33,536 nucleotides of DNA from Paenibacillus sp. PAMC 26794. Its GTDB lineage: Bacteria > Bacillota > Bacilli > Paenibacillales > Paenibacillaceae. A program made the position numbers and the translations under genes. Of the stretch, positions 1 to 8,764 are shown one piece after another. The number at the start of each line of letters is the position of its first letter. Position 1 is the first letter of the stretch. The DNA lies in NCBI RefSeq assembly GCF_000316035.1, contig NZ_ANHX01000046.1, positions 1 through 33,536 of the forward strand, in the 5' to 3' direction. The notes below the pieces were generated by a model. That model was not told the origin of the DNA. It saw only the letters and a program-made list of their open reading frames with translations, and searched no databases.

Positions 1-290
1 AGCTCCGGTGCCCCCCGTTACTCCCGTAATGCCCGTCGCTCCTGTCACTCCGGTGGCCCCGGTGCCTCCGTTGCTCCCGTAATGCCCGTCGCTCCCGTCA
101 CTCCAGTAGCTCCGGTGCCTCCCGTTACTCCTGTGACGCCCGTGCCTCCTGTTACTCCAGTAGCTCCGGTGCCTCCCGTTACTCCCGTAACGCCCGTGGC
201 TCCTGTCACTCCAGAAGCTCCCGTGCCTCCTGTCGCACCCGTAAACCCTGTGACGCCCGTGGCTCCTGTGGCTCCAGTTACACCCGTTGT
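1..290. repeat. Tandem collagen-triplet repeat DNA
   Basis: Imperfect tandem repeats of 9- and 18-base units, reading as CCNGTNACTCC-like blocks on the plus strand, encode the G-x-T triplets of the minus-strand collagen-like gene. The high similarity between units and the short C/G runs make the tract prone to slippage and to assembly error. Confidence 0.85.
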
Positions 291-656
291 GCTCAGCGTT
301 TCTCCCAACAACTCCTGGGATACCAATCGGTGAGCCGCGACTAATCCACCTACGGCACTTTTGCCCCATACGGATATTTGTGCTTCTGGAGCAGCCGTGT
401 CTGAGGTTGAAAATACAAACTCAAAAGCATCAAAATTCCCATCATAAACTTTGGTTATGACCTGATTAGGTGATACATTGAGCAGTTCTTCCACATATAA
501 TGTCCTGACCCCATTAAGGTAATAGCCCAAAAGGAGCACTGTGAACATATCTGTCGCATTCCGGTTATCGATTTTGACCGTAACGGATTGAGTTGGTCGG
601 ATCCCCATTATCCCTGAAATATTATTCTCAATGGGCCCAGTTGATAGAATGGCCAT
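1..656 (-). CDS. Collagen-like surface/spore-associated protein, partial, with an apparent frameshift
   Basis: The N-terminal part (about 120 residues) is non-repetitive. It is followed by G-x-T collagen triplets (GVT, GAT, GGT, GIT), as in bacterial collagen-like spore or surface proteins of the BclA kind. The start at 656 is preferred over the longer open frame to 707 because GGAGGG lies just upstream, ending about 8 bases before this ATG. The collagen frame is lost near positions 66-70: the unit read on the plus strand as GCCTCCG lacks one C compared with GCCTCCCG in neighbouring units. Reading then runs to a stop at 45-47. If one base is restored, G-x-T triplets continue without interruption to position 1, so the gene extends beyond the window. 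The break could be a sequencing error, a pseudogene, or slippage-based phase variation. No signal peptide or anchor is visible in the part present. A spore-surface role is inferred from family resemblance only. Confidence 0.8.
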
Positions 657-1108
657 TTCATCACCCTCCTTTGTTTCTTCTTCATGCGGATGGCCTTCAT
701 ATAGCATTATTCAGAAGTTTCTTAATGGTGTGGACAATTCATGTACTATATGAATAATCACTTCAACTGCCGTGTAGCAGATTGAGAAATAACAGTTTTA
801 ACCAAGTAACTCGAATGTCAATTTTAATAACTCAACCCTCACCTAAATCACTGAATGGACCGTATAAATTGGCATTGATTCCTTAAAATAATATTAAAAG
901 GAAATATCATAAATGAAAATTCAACATGCTATCTCTTCTATGCCGATAACATGTATGCTTCATGTCAAAAAATATATACACACCTCATTTGGAAAGTTAT
1001 AATATGGGTATCCAACATTCTCCAGTCATTTCATATGCAGATCACTTGTAAGTAACTCGTGTAAAAAAAGTAGTTTCCAAAAGTTATGTTCTAACTGAGG
1101 TGATATCG
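657..1108. other. Intergenic region between divergent genes
   Basis: No convincing coding frame lies here. The DNA is AT-rich and should hold the promoters of the collagen-like gene (leftward) and the sigma54-type activator (rightward). A TATAAT hexamer at 998-1003 is a possible -10 box for the rightward gene, about 105 bases before its start, but I could not find a good -35 partner. No terminator-like hairpin was recognised. Confidence 0.5.
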
Positions 1109-2818
1109 ATGAAACATTTACTTCCAGAATTAATGTCTTTATTGCGTACGGATATGGATGTTCTGGATACAGACCTCTCCACACTTACCATTCCGTCATC
1201 AACATCGTTGGTAGATGCCTTCTCCTTATTCGACACATCTTCTTATCTATTCATTCAGGATGATGGCCCCCTATTGGGTTATATCGCCGTATCCGATGTT
1301 TTGCATGCCATGATGCATGCGCATCGCCTAATAGAAGCTTATTTTGAGACCACACTGGAGACAGCGGGTTCAGCTCTGACCTTAATTAATGAAGATGCCA
1401 AGGTGGCCTACTGGACAACTGGCGCGGAGCATGTTTTTTCGATCAGCAAAAAAGACATCATTGGACAACCCGCAGCGGACTTTTTTCCTCCAGATCGGCT
1501 ACAGTCTCTCAAGACGTTGTATACTGGCGAAACGGTCTATCGCAAACAGCATCAGCCACGGCCCGACCTGTTCGCCCTGATTAATGCTCGTCCTGTCCAA
1601 CTGGATGGACATATTGTGGGTGCAGTTGCTGCCGAAGTGGATATAACAACTGAAATCCGATTACATCAGGAACTATTACATATGACCTCCAAAGTCCAGC
1701 ACCTGGAGAAAGCCGTTGCTCGGCTACGTCCCGAATTAGATCCATTCGCAAGAATCAAGGGCAGCAGCCCGGTCATCAAGCAGTGCATGGAGACCATTCG
1801 CAAGATCAGTACCACCTCAGCAACCGTACTTATCCTCGGAGAGAGCGGCACAGGCAAGGAGTTATTCGCCAAAGCCATTCATGATCTTCGTGAAATGCAG
1901 ACTGCACCATTTATCGCTATTAACTGCGGGGCAATCCCCGCTTCCTTGTTTGAAAGTGAATTATTCGGCTATGAGAAAGGCGCATTTTCCGGAGCGGATC
2001 CCAAAGGCAAAAAGGGCAAGATCGAGCTTGCCGAAGGCGGTACTCTTTTTCTGGATGAGATCGGTGAGATGCCATTGGAATTGCAAGTGAAGCTGCTTCG
2101 GGTGTTGCAGGAGAAGAGTTACTTTCCTGTGGGGGGAACGCGTATGAAACAGGCCAACTGCCGGATTATCGCAGCAACCAACCAGAATCTAATGAGTATG
2201 ATTGCCCGTAATCAATTCCGGGAAGATCTGTATTATCGACTTAACGTCATTAATCTCGTCATCCCTCCTCTGCGCATGCGCAAGGAAGATATATATGAAT
2301 TAACCCAGACGTTCCTTCAAGAATTCTCATTGCTCTATAACCGTCATATTGAGTTGGTTCCACCTGAAGTGTTCAAATTGCTGTTCCAATATGATTGGCC
2401 AGGCAATGTACGTGAATTACGAAATGTGATCGAACGCCTGACCATTCTGACGACAGATGGTGAGGTGAAGCAGGAATACCTGCCTGATACCCTCACTTCC
2501 CTCACCATGCAAGAACAGTCCGAAGTTCAACTGACATCGGGAATTCATCCACATGCCAACAGCGAAAATCAGCAACGTCCAGATTCGGCAGGAGCAGAAC
2601 AAGAACCTCGAACGGTTGCAAACATGGATGAATCAGATCCTTCGGATACTTCCGAACTTGTCTCCAATGTTACCTACCAGCAAAAATTGGACACCTATGA
2701 GGCGCAACTTCTAATTCAATATCTGGAAGCAGCAGGTGGTAACAAACGAACACTCGCCAAGCAACTAGGCATCTCCAGGGCAACGCTCTATAATCGCATG
2801 AAGAGGCTTGGTCTATGA
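1109..2818 (+). CDS. CBS-PAS sigma54-dependent transcriptional activator
   Basis: A bacterial enhancer-binding protein that would use ATP to activate RNA polymerase carrying sigma54. Domains in order: a CBS-like segment (about residues 10-70), a PAS domain (about 80-190), a short coiled linker, the AAA+ domain (about 215-445) and a Fis-type helix-turn-helix at the C-terminus with SRATLYNRMKRLGL. Walker A is GESGTGKE and Walker B is GGTLFLDEIGE. The sigma54-contact loop reads GAFSGA instead of the usual GAFTGA. The ATG at 1109 is chosen over a GTG at 1100 because GAGGTG lies 6 bases upstream. CBS and PAS domains suggest a nucleotide or small-metabolite signal. The nearest amino-acid gene is alanine dehydrogenase, but that has its own divergent regulator, and no -24/-12 promoter was recognised in the window, so the target is unknown. 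Confidence 0.9.
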   Translation: MKHLLPELMSLLRTDMDVLDTDLSTLTIPSSTSLVDAFSLFDTSSYLFIQDDGPLLGYIAVSDVLHAMMHAHRLIEAYFETTLETAGSALTLINEDAKVAYWTTGAEHVFSISKKDIIGQPAADFFPPDRLQSLKTLYTGETVYRKQHQPRPDLFALINARPVQLDGHIVGAVAAEVDITTEIRLHQELLHMTSKVQHLEKAVARLRPELDPFARIKGSSPVIKQCMETIRKISTTSATVLILGESGTGKELFAKAIHDLREMQTAPFIAINCGAIPASLFESELFGYEKGAFSGADPKGKKGKIELAEGGTLFLDEIGEMPLELQVKLLRVLQEKSYFPVGGTRMKQANCRIIAATNQNLMSMIARNQFREDLYYRLNVINLVIPPLRMRKEDIYELTQTFLQEFSLLYNRHIELVPPEVFKLLFQYDWPGNVRELRNVIERLTILTTDGEVKQEYLPDTLTSLTMQEQSEVQLTSGIHPHANSENQQRPDSAGAEQEPRTVANMDESDPSDTSELVSNVTYQQKLDTYEAQLLIQYLEAAGGNKRTLAKQLGISRATLYNRMKRLGL

Positions 2819-2837
2819 CCAGCCTCTTCTTGTCGTT
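2801..2837 (+). terminator. Rho-independent terminator of the sigma54 activator gene
   Basis: AAGAGGCTTGGTC, loop TAT, then GACCAGCCTCTT form a near-perfect hairpin with one bulged base, followed by T-rich DNA (CTTGTCGTT). The stem overlaps the last codons and stop codon of the activator gene. It lies between two convergent genes and may work in both directions. Confidence 0.7.
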
Positions 2838-2865
2838 ATTATCGGTATGATGAATGAATAGGACC

Positions 2866-4935
2866 CTACAAAATCCGCGCCAAGCGAGTCAGCGCTGTTC
2901 TGAGATGGCGATAAAATGTCGCTCGACTCATGGAACACGTCTGGGCTGCGGCAGTTGGATTGCCAGCATGCGTCCAGTAGGCCGCGTATAACAGCATCTG
3001 ATCCTGTGGAGATAGGCCATGTACTCTGCCTTCCAACAGATCCATGACATACAGCTGTAACTGGATTCCATCCTTTACTCCTCTAACCCTGCCAGCATAT
3101 TCATGCAATTCTCCTGGGGAACGAAGGTGCCCCAGCATCTTGCGAACCTCCTGTTCCGACCAGGATGTCCGCTCCCGCACCGTTGTTCCTGGCTGTATCC
3201 GATCATCTTGCCATTCAGGATCAAGCAGGGACATAACCCACGCTCCGAATTGCCCACTACGCAAATCCAAATCAAGCACATCTGCCGGGTCCTCATATCT
3301 GTCACAAGCACGGGTTCGGGTTCTCCGCATCTGAAAGCCAATACTCAGCAGGAACAACTTCAGATGCGGATTCGTTGCAATCAATATCACTCTCGCACCA
3401 TCACCCAACAGAGACAGTCGGTCCAGTGCCATATACCCCACCAGTTCTTCTCGTGTGTAACCAGGCACGTCATCTCTTGCCGCAGCCAGCAAAGCAAAGT
3501 GAGTATCACTTTGATCCGGATCATTGCTAAGCTCCTGTGGTGTGAAGCATTCATTCATCTCATTTGGAAAATACTTCAGTAGCAGCCCGCTACTTTCCCT
3601 ATGTACTAGCACTGTAATGAACATGGCGATCGGCTCTCCAAGCTGGTCACGCATCAATACGATCCCTTCGGGATAACGGTACGCCAGCTCATCCAGGAAC
3701 GGGCCATAGAACACGGCCTGATCTGATGCCACGCTGTACTCACACCATTGTTGTAACAGCCTGTGCAGCGAAGGCAGATCCTCTTGTTTCATCGTTTCAA
3801 GAGGGGAGAACAAGGAATCACGGGACACATCCGCGTACTTGCGGAATTGAAGCATGGACTCCTGACAGAGCAACAACATCTTCCGGGCAATCTGGCGGCG
3901 CTCATGCGAACCTGCCTGTTCATGTAGCGGTTTCAGCAACTTCGCGATTTGGATACGCATCGTCTGCAACCGATGCGGCTCACGTTGGCGCAAATCCCGT
4001 AGCAGATGCACCCTGCCCATGTCATGCAGGGCAAGACCATCCGGGCCGGAACGAATAAACGACATCTGTCTCAGCATGTGGTACTCTTCTTGGGTCACAG
4101 TCATATCCAGTACAGATGATAACAATTCCTGATTTGCTGTTCCAAGCAGGGTTAACACCTCCACCATGGGGTGCAGACGGGGAATCGTCAGTTCCAACAG
4201 CAATCGGGCACTGATCATATGCGACAGTTCAGCCCATTCGGCATGGGGAAGATTCCGTCTCTGATCCGCAGCTTCCACAGCAAGCGCCAAACCCAGCGGA
4301 TGTCCATCGGTCATTCTCGTAATAGTACCTGCCATCCCCTGATTCAGAGACCCCGCAACCGAGATATACTCCGAAATCTCTTCGACGGTAAAATGTTGAA
4401 GCTGCATCTGTACAAACCGCTGATGCAATCGGGGATGTGTCCGCCAGGCGGATGCCAGTTCTGGGCGTGATGCCAGAATGACAAGTATCCCTCTTAACGG
4501 AAGTTTGGATATGAAGACCTCCATGAACCAACTTTCCAGCAGTGCGAGTTCTTCATAATTATCCACTGCCAGGACCAATCGCTTCTCGACCGAAGTGTCT
4601 TTCAGCAAGCTCAGTGGTCGCGGATATCCGTCATTATCCAGTGTTTCCAACCCCAACGTAGAGGACAAATAATCCATAAAAACGGAAGGCGTTGCGCCGC
4701 ATGATCGGCCATCCACCCATATTGCCGTCGCACCTTGATCACGAGATAAGGATAACATCTCTGAAAGCAAGGAAGATTTACCGATGCCTCCCATACCCGT
4801 AATTGAAAATATGGTCAGTGGCGCTTCCGGATGATTGAACCACCGCTCCAGAGTCATCAGTTCCTTGGCTCGACCAACAAAACGTTTCCCATCCCCAACA
4901 TAGTTATCGTATTGAGCCTCACTACTGTTTCCCAT
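2866..4935 (-). CDS. STAND-type P-loop ATPase regulator
   Basis: A 689-residue protein with an N-terminal P-loop ATPase of the STAND/NB-ARC kind: Walker A GMGGIGKSS (about residues 46-54), a Walker B-like LVLAVDNYEEL (about 120-130) and an ILASRPELAS sensor-like segment. A winged-helix-like stretch follows. Around residues 415-560 a segment resembles a GNAT acetyltransferase fold and ends in LFLLSIGFQMRR. The C-terminus (about 640-689) contains SMSRATFYRHLRTAL, a probable DNA-binding helix-turn-helix. MalT-like proteins usually have a TPR sensor in the middle, which I do not see. ATG at 4935 follows GGAGGA with good spacing. It is transcribed alone and convergent with the sigma54 activator gene. 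It is probably a transcription factor switched by ligand and ATP; the ligand is unknown. Confidence 0.75.
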   Translation of the reverse strand: MGNSSEAQYDNYVGDGKRFVGRAKELMTLERWFNHPEAPLTIFSITGMGGIGKSSLLSEMLSLSRDQGATAIWVDGRSCGATPSVFMDYLSSTLGLETLDNDGYPRPLSLLKDTSVEKRLVLAVDNYEELALLESWFMEVFISKLPLRGILVILASRPELASAWRTHPRLHQRFVQMQLQHFTVEEISEYISVAGSLNQGMAGTITRMTDGHPLGLALAVEAADQRRNLPHAEWAELSHMISARLLLELTIPRLHPMVEVLTLLGTANQELLSSVLDMTVTQEEYHMLRQMSFIRSGPDGLALHDMGRVHLLRDLRQREPHRLQTMRIQIAKLLKPLHEQAGSHERRQIARKMLLLCQESMLQFRKYADVSRDSLFSPLETMKQEDLPSLHRLLQQWCEYSVASDQAVFYGPFLDELAYRYPEGIVLMRDQLGEPIAMFITVLVHRESSGLLLKYFPNEMNECFTPQELSNDPDQSDTHFALLAAARDDVPGYTREELVGYMALDRLSLLGDGARVILIATNPHLKLFLLSIGFQMRRTRTRACDRYEDPADVLDLDLRSGQFGAWVMSLLDPEWQDDRIQPGTTVRERTSWSEQEVRKMLGHLRSPGELHEYAGRVRGVKDGIQLQLYVMDLLEGRVHGLSPQDQMLLYAAYWTHAGNPTAAAQTCSMSRATFYRHLRTALTRLARIL

Positions 4936-4990
4936 ATATGTCCTCCATACTAGATACTGGTACTTTTAATATACTATATTTTCTCACAAA

Positions 4991-5009
4991 ATTGAGACTA
5001 TATTGAGAC
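4991..5009. promoter_or_regulatory. Direct repeat upstream of the STAND regulator gene
   Basis: ATTGAGAC occurs twice, 11 bases apart (4991-4998 and 5002-5009), about one helical turn, and 56-74 bases upstream of the start of the STAND gene. MalT-type activators are known to bind short direct repeats, so an autoregulatory site is possible, but this is only a candidate. Confidence 0.3.
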
Positions 5010-5253
5010 GCGCAGTTGCATGTGAAGTGATAGAATCTTGTTAAAAGCCAATTTATAGTAAATATTCAAAACAGCGGACATGGAAACGTTTTTACAAGGT
5101 ATACATAGACCCCTCCGCGCTACTTCTTAACATAATGGATCATTCCGCCGATCAAGCACAGCCAACATGTACATGAGCATTTACCGATCTCGAATTCATG
5201 CTTCCCTTTCAAACCCTACTACCAGCCCGATATTCCAGGAAAGGCGGATTTGT

Positions 5254-5560
5254 GTGAGAATAAACCTCGATATCTGTAATCTTAGCGGACAACTCGGAAT
5301 CAATCCCGAACGACTTAATGAATGGCTGCATCAAAGCGGTATTTCAATGGCAACCCCTGAGGCAGAACGAGAAGGACGTGCCGATCGGTCGTCCCCCCCG
5401 TATCGGCTGGCTGCTCCTTCTTCATTATCACTGGCACCTTTCTCCGGTCAAACGAAGCTTTATCGGGGCCGACGCTCCACTTCCACTCTGCAACGCCTGC
5501 CTGCTTCATTACGACATACCCGGCGGATTAGTAAAAACTGCTAGACTGTGCTCAAGGTAG
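5254..5560 (+). pseudogene. Possible small gene broken at a C7 run
   Basis: A GTG at 5254, preceded by AGGAAAGGCGG, opens a frame encoding RINLDICNLSGQLGINPERL. At the C7 run (5393-5399) the protein character moves to another frame. If one C is removed, reading continues to a stop at 5558-5560 and ends in a protein-like tail with CNACLLHYDIPGG and KTARLC. The joined product would be about 101 residues with one CxxC pair. Without the correction the first frame ends at about 5544 with a low-complexity S/R/L tail. I do not recognise a family. It may be a pseudogene, a sequencing error or non-coding DNA. The rest of 4936-5603 shows no other coding sign. Confidence 0.3.
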
Positions 5561-5603
5561 TGTAAGATCGATGCACAGTCTGTGTTGCATCCCTTTCACC
5601 TCA

Positions 5604-7274
5604 TCAAGAGGATTGCCACTGTCCATTCTCAATCATCGCGTGCGCGAGCAGCGCCATCTCCAGACAGATTCTTCTCCCTTGATCCATGTAACCTGGACCC
5701 ATCAGTTCTTCCAGCTTCTCCAGTCTGTTGTACAACGTCTGCCGATGAATAAATAACTGAGCGGCCGCATCCCGTTTGGAACCAAAGTTCTGCAGGTAAG
5801 CATCCAACGTCTCTACCAATCGCAGGTGATGCGTTTGGTCATGTTCAATCAACATACCCAGGTGATCCTGCACAAAGGGTTGCAGGAAGGATTGGGGTAA
5901 CGCCTTTAACATTTGATATATACCCATACGTTCGTAAAAGTGAACATGTTCCATCGAATCTACCGATCTCGAAACTTCGATCACCTGATAGGCCTCCTGA
6001 AGGCTCTCCGGCAGACTGGTCAAACGGCTGCGTAACTTGCCAAATCCCACATGAATCATAACCTGTTTCAAATTACGACTGGCAAACCGCTTCACATCCA
6101 GGGCGATTCCTTCCAGCAATCGTAGCAACTGATGACGCGCGGCAACCGTGACCGCTTCCTTCGCACAACACAGATACACCTGATTGTTCTTCAGCATGAT
6201 CAGGCTGGGCAGATTGTTCTTCTTAAGCAGGGAACGAAGCAGGACAAGAATATCCTGATGATTCGCTTCCATTCGCTCCCGGCCCGTAACCTTCAATCGA
6301 TGCTCAATCTCTATGACCCCTCCTGCAAACCAGTACTGTCCCTTCACCAGCAAACGAAGTCCCATTCGGGTCTGGGCCTGTTCCTCCTGATGGATGTTGC
6401 CATTCATCAGATCCTGGATCAGCTCGTTCTGATTGCGAACCATCTTCTCTTCAAGAAACTGGGAACGAAGCGTGAGCGCTGCGGCCGCCTTAGCCGTATA
6501 GTCGAGTAACAGCTTGAGATACTCCACTGGAGCGGACGGATGCACGATCATTCCCACAGCAGAGAACACTTGACCAAAACAGACGACCGGATGACAAAGC
6601 AGAGCCTTCTCTTCGTCCATGTGGAACCATAATTCAGTATCCGAATCGTTCAGATCCAGGTGCTCTACCTCCTGCTCATACCAGGTATAGATTGCTTGCT
6701 CCATCTCCGGAGCCAGTTCGGGCACAAAGCTGCCCGGCTCCATGGACGAGATGTACACCACCGGTTTCGCAGCGTATTCATGCAACAGGTTCAGCACAGC
6801 AGACATGTCCGTACTCTGTAATGTGCGCTGCTGAAGCTGGCGGGAGTAGGCTTCCAGACTTTTCAGCAGTTGGTGCTGATGATTAATGAGCAGAGAGTGA
6901 ATATCCTGCGTAATCTCGACAAAACGAACCGGTTGTTCAAATACGATCAGCGGAAACTGGTGTCTGTCCGCCAGTTCAATCAGTTCTTCCGGAATTCCGT
7001 ATATGCTGGTACCAAACTCCACACACAGCCCCGCTGCCTCACTGCCAATTAGCTGAAGCAGATACTCTTCGCGCCCTTCTTCCGTTTGAAGCCACAGTCC
7101 AGTGGATAAAATAAGATCATGGGGGCTTACGAAGGGAGATACATTCGTAATCTCCAATACATGAACCCAGCCAACCTGACGGTTCACTCCATCCTTCCCT
7201 GCCGCTAGTCGTGCTCGGCCAAATACCGGACGTGCAAGGATATCTTTGATCGTAAACACACGGTCATTTTGCAA
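5604..7274 (-). CDS. adeR: PucR-family transcriptional regulator, AdeR-like
   Basis: A 556-residue regulator with an N-terminal PucR ligand-sensing domain (about residues 7-125), a central CdaR/GGDEF-like region and a C-terminal PucR helix-turn-helix (about 505-545) with SKRDAAAQLFIHRQTLYNRL. It is divergent from alanine dehydrogenase. In Bacillus subtilis the PucR-type protein AdeR activates ald, and the same pairing here supports that role. The start appears to be TTG at 7274, with AGAGGG about 8 bases upstream; no better ATG is present nearby. Family assignment is firm. The AdeR name rests on gene neighbourhood. Confidence 0.85.
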   Translation of the reverse strand: MQNDRVFTIKDILARPVFGRARLAAGKDGVNRQVGWVHVLEITNVSPFVSPHDLILSTGLWLQTEEGREEYLLQLIGSEAAGLCVEFGTSIYGIPEELIELADRHQFPLIVFEQPVRFVEITQDIHSLLINHQHQLLKSLEAYSRQLQQRTLQSTDMSAVLNLLHEYAAKPVVYISSMEPGSFVPELAPEMEQAIYTWYEQEVEHLDLNDSDTELWFHMDEEKALLCHPVVCFGQVFSAVGMIVHPSAPVEYLKLLLDYTAKAAAALTLRSQFLEEKMVRNQNELIQDLMNGNIHQEEQAQTRMGLRLLVKGQYWFAGGVIEIEHRLKVTGRERMEANHQDILVLLRSLLKKNNLPSLIMLKNNQVYLCCAKEAVTVAARHQLLRLLEGIALDVKRFASRNLKQVMIHVGFGKLRSRLTSLPESLQEAYQVIEVSRSVDSMEHVHFYERMGIYQMLKALPQSFLQPFVQDHLGMLIEHDQTHHLRLVETLDAYLQNFGSKRDAAAQLFIHRQTLYNRLEKLEELMGPGYMDQGRRICLEMALLAHAMIENGQWQSS

Positions 7275-7463
7275 TGGCGATCCCTCTTCGTGTTATTTTT
7301 TCTTACATTATAATCCATGGTTAAATGTCCTGAACAGTCTTTTTCGACAATATGTTGAGTTCAATTCCTAAATATTAGACATCAAGTAAGGTGCAAAACG
7401 ATTATGCAAGTCATAAACTTGTAGTATAAGCTAACAACCAATAAATGGACGAGGTGCATGGTG
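7275..7463. promoter_or_regulatory. Divergent adeR-ald promoter region
   Basis: This 189-base gap must hold both promoters. A perfect inverted repeat CAAGT-CATAA-ACTTG lies at 7407-7421, just before a TAGTATAAG sequence that could be the ald -10 region, so it is a candidate regulator site. A TATAAT-like element on the minus strand near 7307-7312 could serve the regulator gene. No riboswitch-like structure was recognised. Confidence 0.4.
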
Positions 7464-8597
7464 ATGAGAATCGGAATTCCCAAAGAAATCAAGAATAATG
7501 AGAATCGTGTAGCAATGACTCCGGCCGGGGCTGCTTATTTCATCAGAGCCGGTCACCAGGTACTGATTGAACAAGGCGCGGGGACCGGCAGTGGATTCAC
7601 GGATCATGAATATCAAGCTGCGGGCGCCGAGATTCGGATTGATGCCAAGTCAGTGTGGACCGAGGCCGATATGATCATCAAGGTGAAAGAACCACTTGCC
7701 AGTGAATATGGATATTTTCGTCCGGGACTGATTCTGTTCACCTACCTGCACCTCGCAGCGGAACCGGAGCTTGCCAAAGCCCTTATAAAAAGTCGGGTAA
7801 CGGCTATTGCGTATGAGACGTTGGAGGTCAACAGTGCTCTCCCCCTGCTTACACCCATGAGTGAAGTCGCAGGCCGCATGGCCTCCCAGATCGGAGCACA
7901 GTTACTGGAGAAAACGGAAGGTGGCAAGGGCATTCTGTTGTCTGGTGTACCAGGCGTCAGTCGGGGGAAAGTGGTCATTATTGGTGGCGGAACGGTGGGA
8001 ACAAATGCAGCCAAAATTGCCATTGGTCTTGGCGCCGATGTGACCATCCTTGATCTGAATCTGAATCGTCTGCGCCAGTTGGATGATATCTTTGGCAATC
8101 AGATCCACACGCTAGTATCCAGTCCGTCCAACATTGCAACAGCTGTTGCGGCGGCAGATCTGTTGATCTGTGCGGTGCTGATTCCGGGCGCCAAGGCGCC
8201 AACGCTTGTCAGCGAGCAGGTGGTGAAGACGATGGCACCGGGTTCGGTCATTGTGGATGTGGCGATTGATCAAGGTGGGATCGTTGAGACCATTGATCAT
8301 ATCACGACCCACGATGAACCGACCTATGTGAAACATGGCGTCGTGCACTACGCGGTGGCGAACATGCCGGGCGCCGTGCCGCGTACGTCCACGGTGGCGC
8401 TGACCAACGCCACCATGCCTTACGCGCTGCAGCTGGCCAACCACGGTGCAGCCGCCGCGATTCGCGGCAGTTCGTCCATTCGCAGCGCGGTCAACGTGCT
8501 GAATGGACACATCACGTATGAGGCGGTTGCCCGGGATCTCGGGCATGCCTATGTTCCTGCGGGTCAGGCGCTGGAGAATACCGCCGCTGTCCAGTAA
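7464..8597 (+). CDS. ald: Alanine dehydrogenase
   Basis: Catalyses the reversible NAD-dependent oxidative deamination of L-alanine to pyruvate and ammonia in the cytoplasm. It supports growth on alanine and, in Bacillus, sporulation. The protein begins MRIGIPKEIKNNENRVAMTP, the family signature, and keeps FTYLHLAAEPELA, the NAD-binding stretch IIGGGTVGTNAAKIAIGLGA and PGAVPRTSTVALTNATMPYA. Its length of 377 residues is normal. ATG at 7464 is preferred over one at 7458 because GAGGTG at 7451-7456 is 7 bases upstream of it but only 1 base from the other. The PucR regulator is divergent, and a terminator follows, so it is a single-gene unit. Confidence 0.97.
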   Translation: MRIGIPKEIKNNENRVAMTPAGAAYFIRAGHQVLIEQGAGTGSGFTDHEYQAAGAEIRIDAKSVWTEADMIIKVKEPLASEYGYFRPGLILFTYLHLAAEPELAKALIKSRVTAIAYETLEVNSALPLLTPMSEVAGRMASQIGAQLLEKTEGGKGILLSGVPGVSRGKVVIIGGGTVGTNAAKIAIGLGADVTILDLNLNRLRQLDDIFGNQIHTLVSSPSNIATAVAAADLLICAVLIPGAKAPTLVSEQVVKTMAPGSVIVDVAIDQGGIVETIDHITTHDEPTYVKHGVVHYAVANMPGAVPRTSTVALTNATMPYALQLANHGAAAAIRGSSSIRSAVNVLNGHITYEAVARDLGHAYVPAGQALENTAAVQ

Positions 8598-8654
8598 TCT
8601 TGATATGATCGTTCCACCCGGCGCCTTGTCGCCAGGCCTGTGGAACGCAATAAA

Positions 8655-8704
8655 AGCGCAAGTCGGGCAAATGATGTTCCCGGCTTGCGCTTCTTGATTT
8701 TTTT
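8655..8704 (+). terminator. Terminator of ald
   Basis: AGCGCAAGTCGGG pairs with CCCGGCTTGCGCT around a short loop, followed by TCTTGATTTTTTT. A second, imperfect hairpin lies just upstream (GTTCCAC at 8611-8617 with GTGGAAC at 8640-8646) and may be part of the 3' untranslated region. Confidence 0.8.
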
Positions 8705-8764
8705 CACATAAGAAATAGCTTGTTGGTTGGTATAAGGCCTTTTGGCTCCACCAGTTTTGGGGCT

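Noticed and set aside
82..333. Plus-strand open frame of proline/valine repeats (PVAPVTPVAP type)
   Set aside because: It is the complement of the collagen-triplet repeats of the minus-strand gene and has no ribosome binding site.
744..752. Sigma-K-like -10 box (CATATAGTA on the minus strand) before the collagen-like gene
   Set aside because: The -10 fits CATANNNTA, but the nearest AC at the -35 position is about 19 bases away rather than 16-17, so the promoter call is too weak.
3103..3582. 159-residue plus-strand open frame inside the STAND gene
   Set aside because: No protein-family character and no ribosome binding site; it is antisense to a well-supported gene.
8112..8546. 144-residue minus-strand open frame inside alanine dehydrogenase
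   Set aside because: A shadow of a highly conserved GC-rich coding region, rich in Arg/His, with no start signal.
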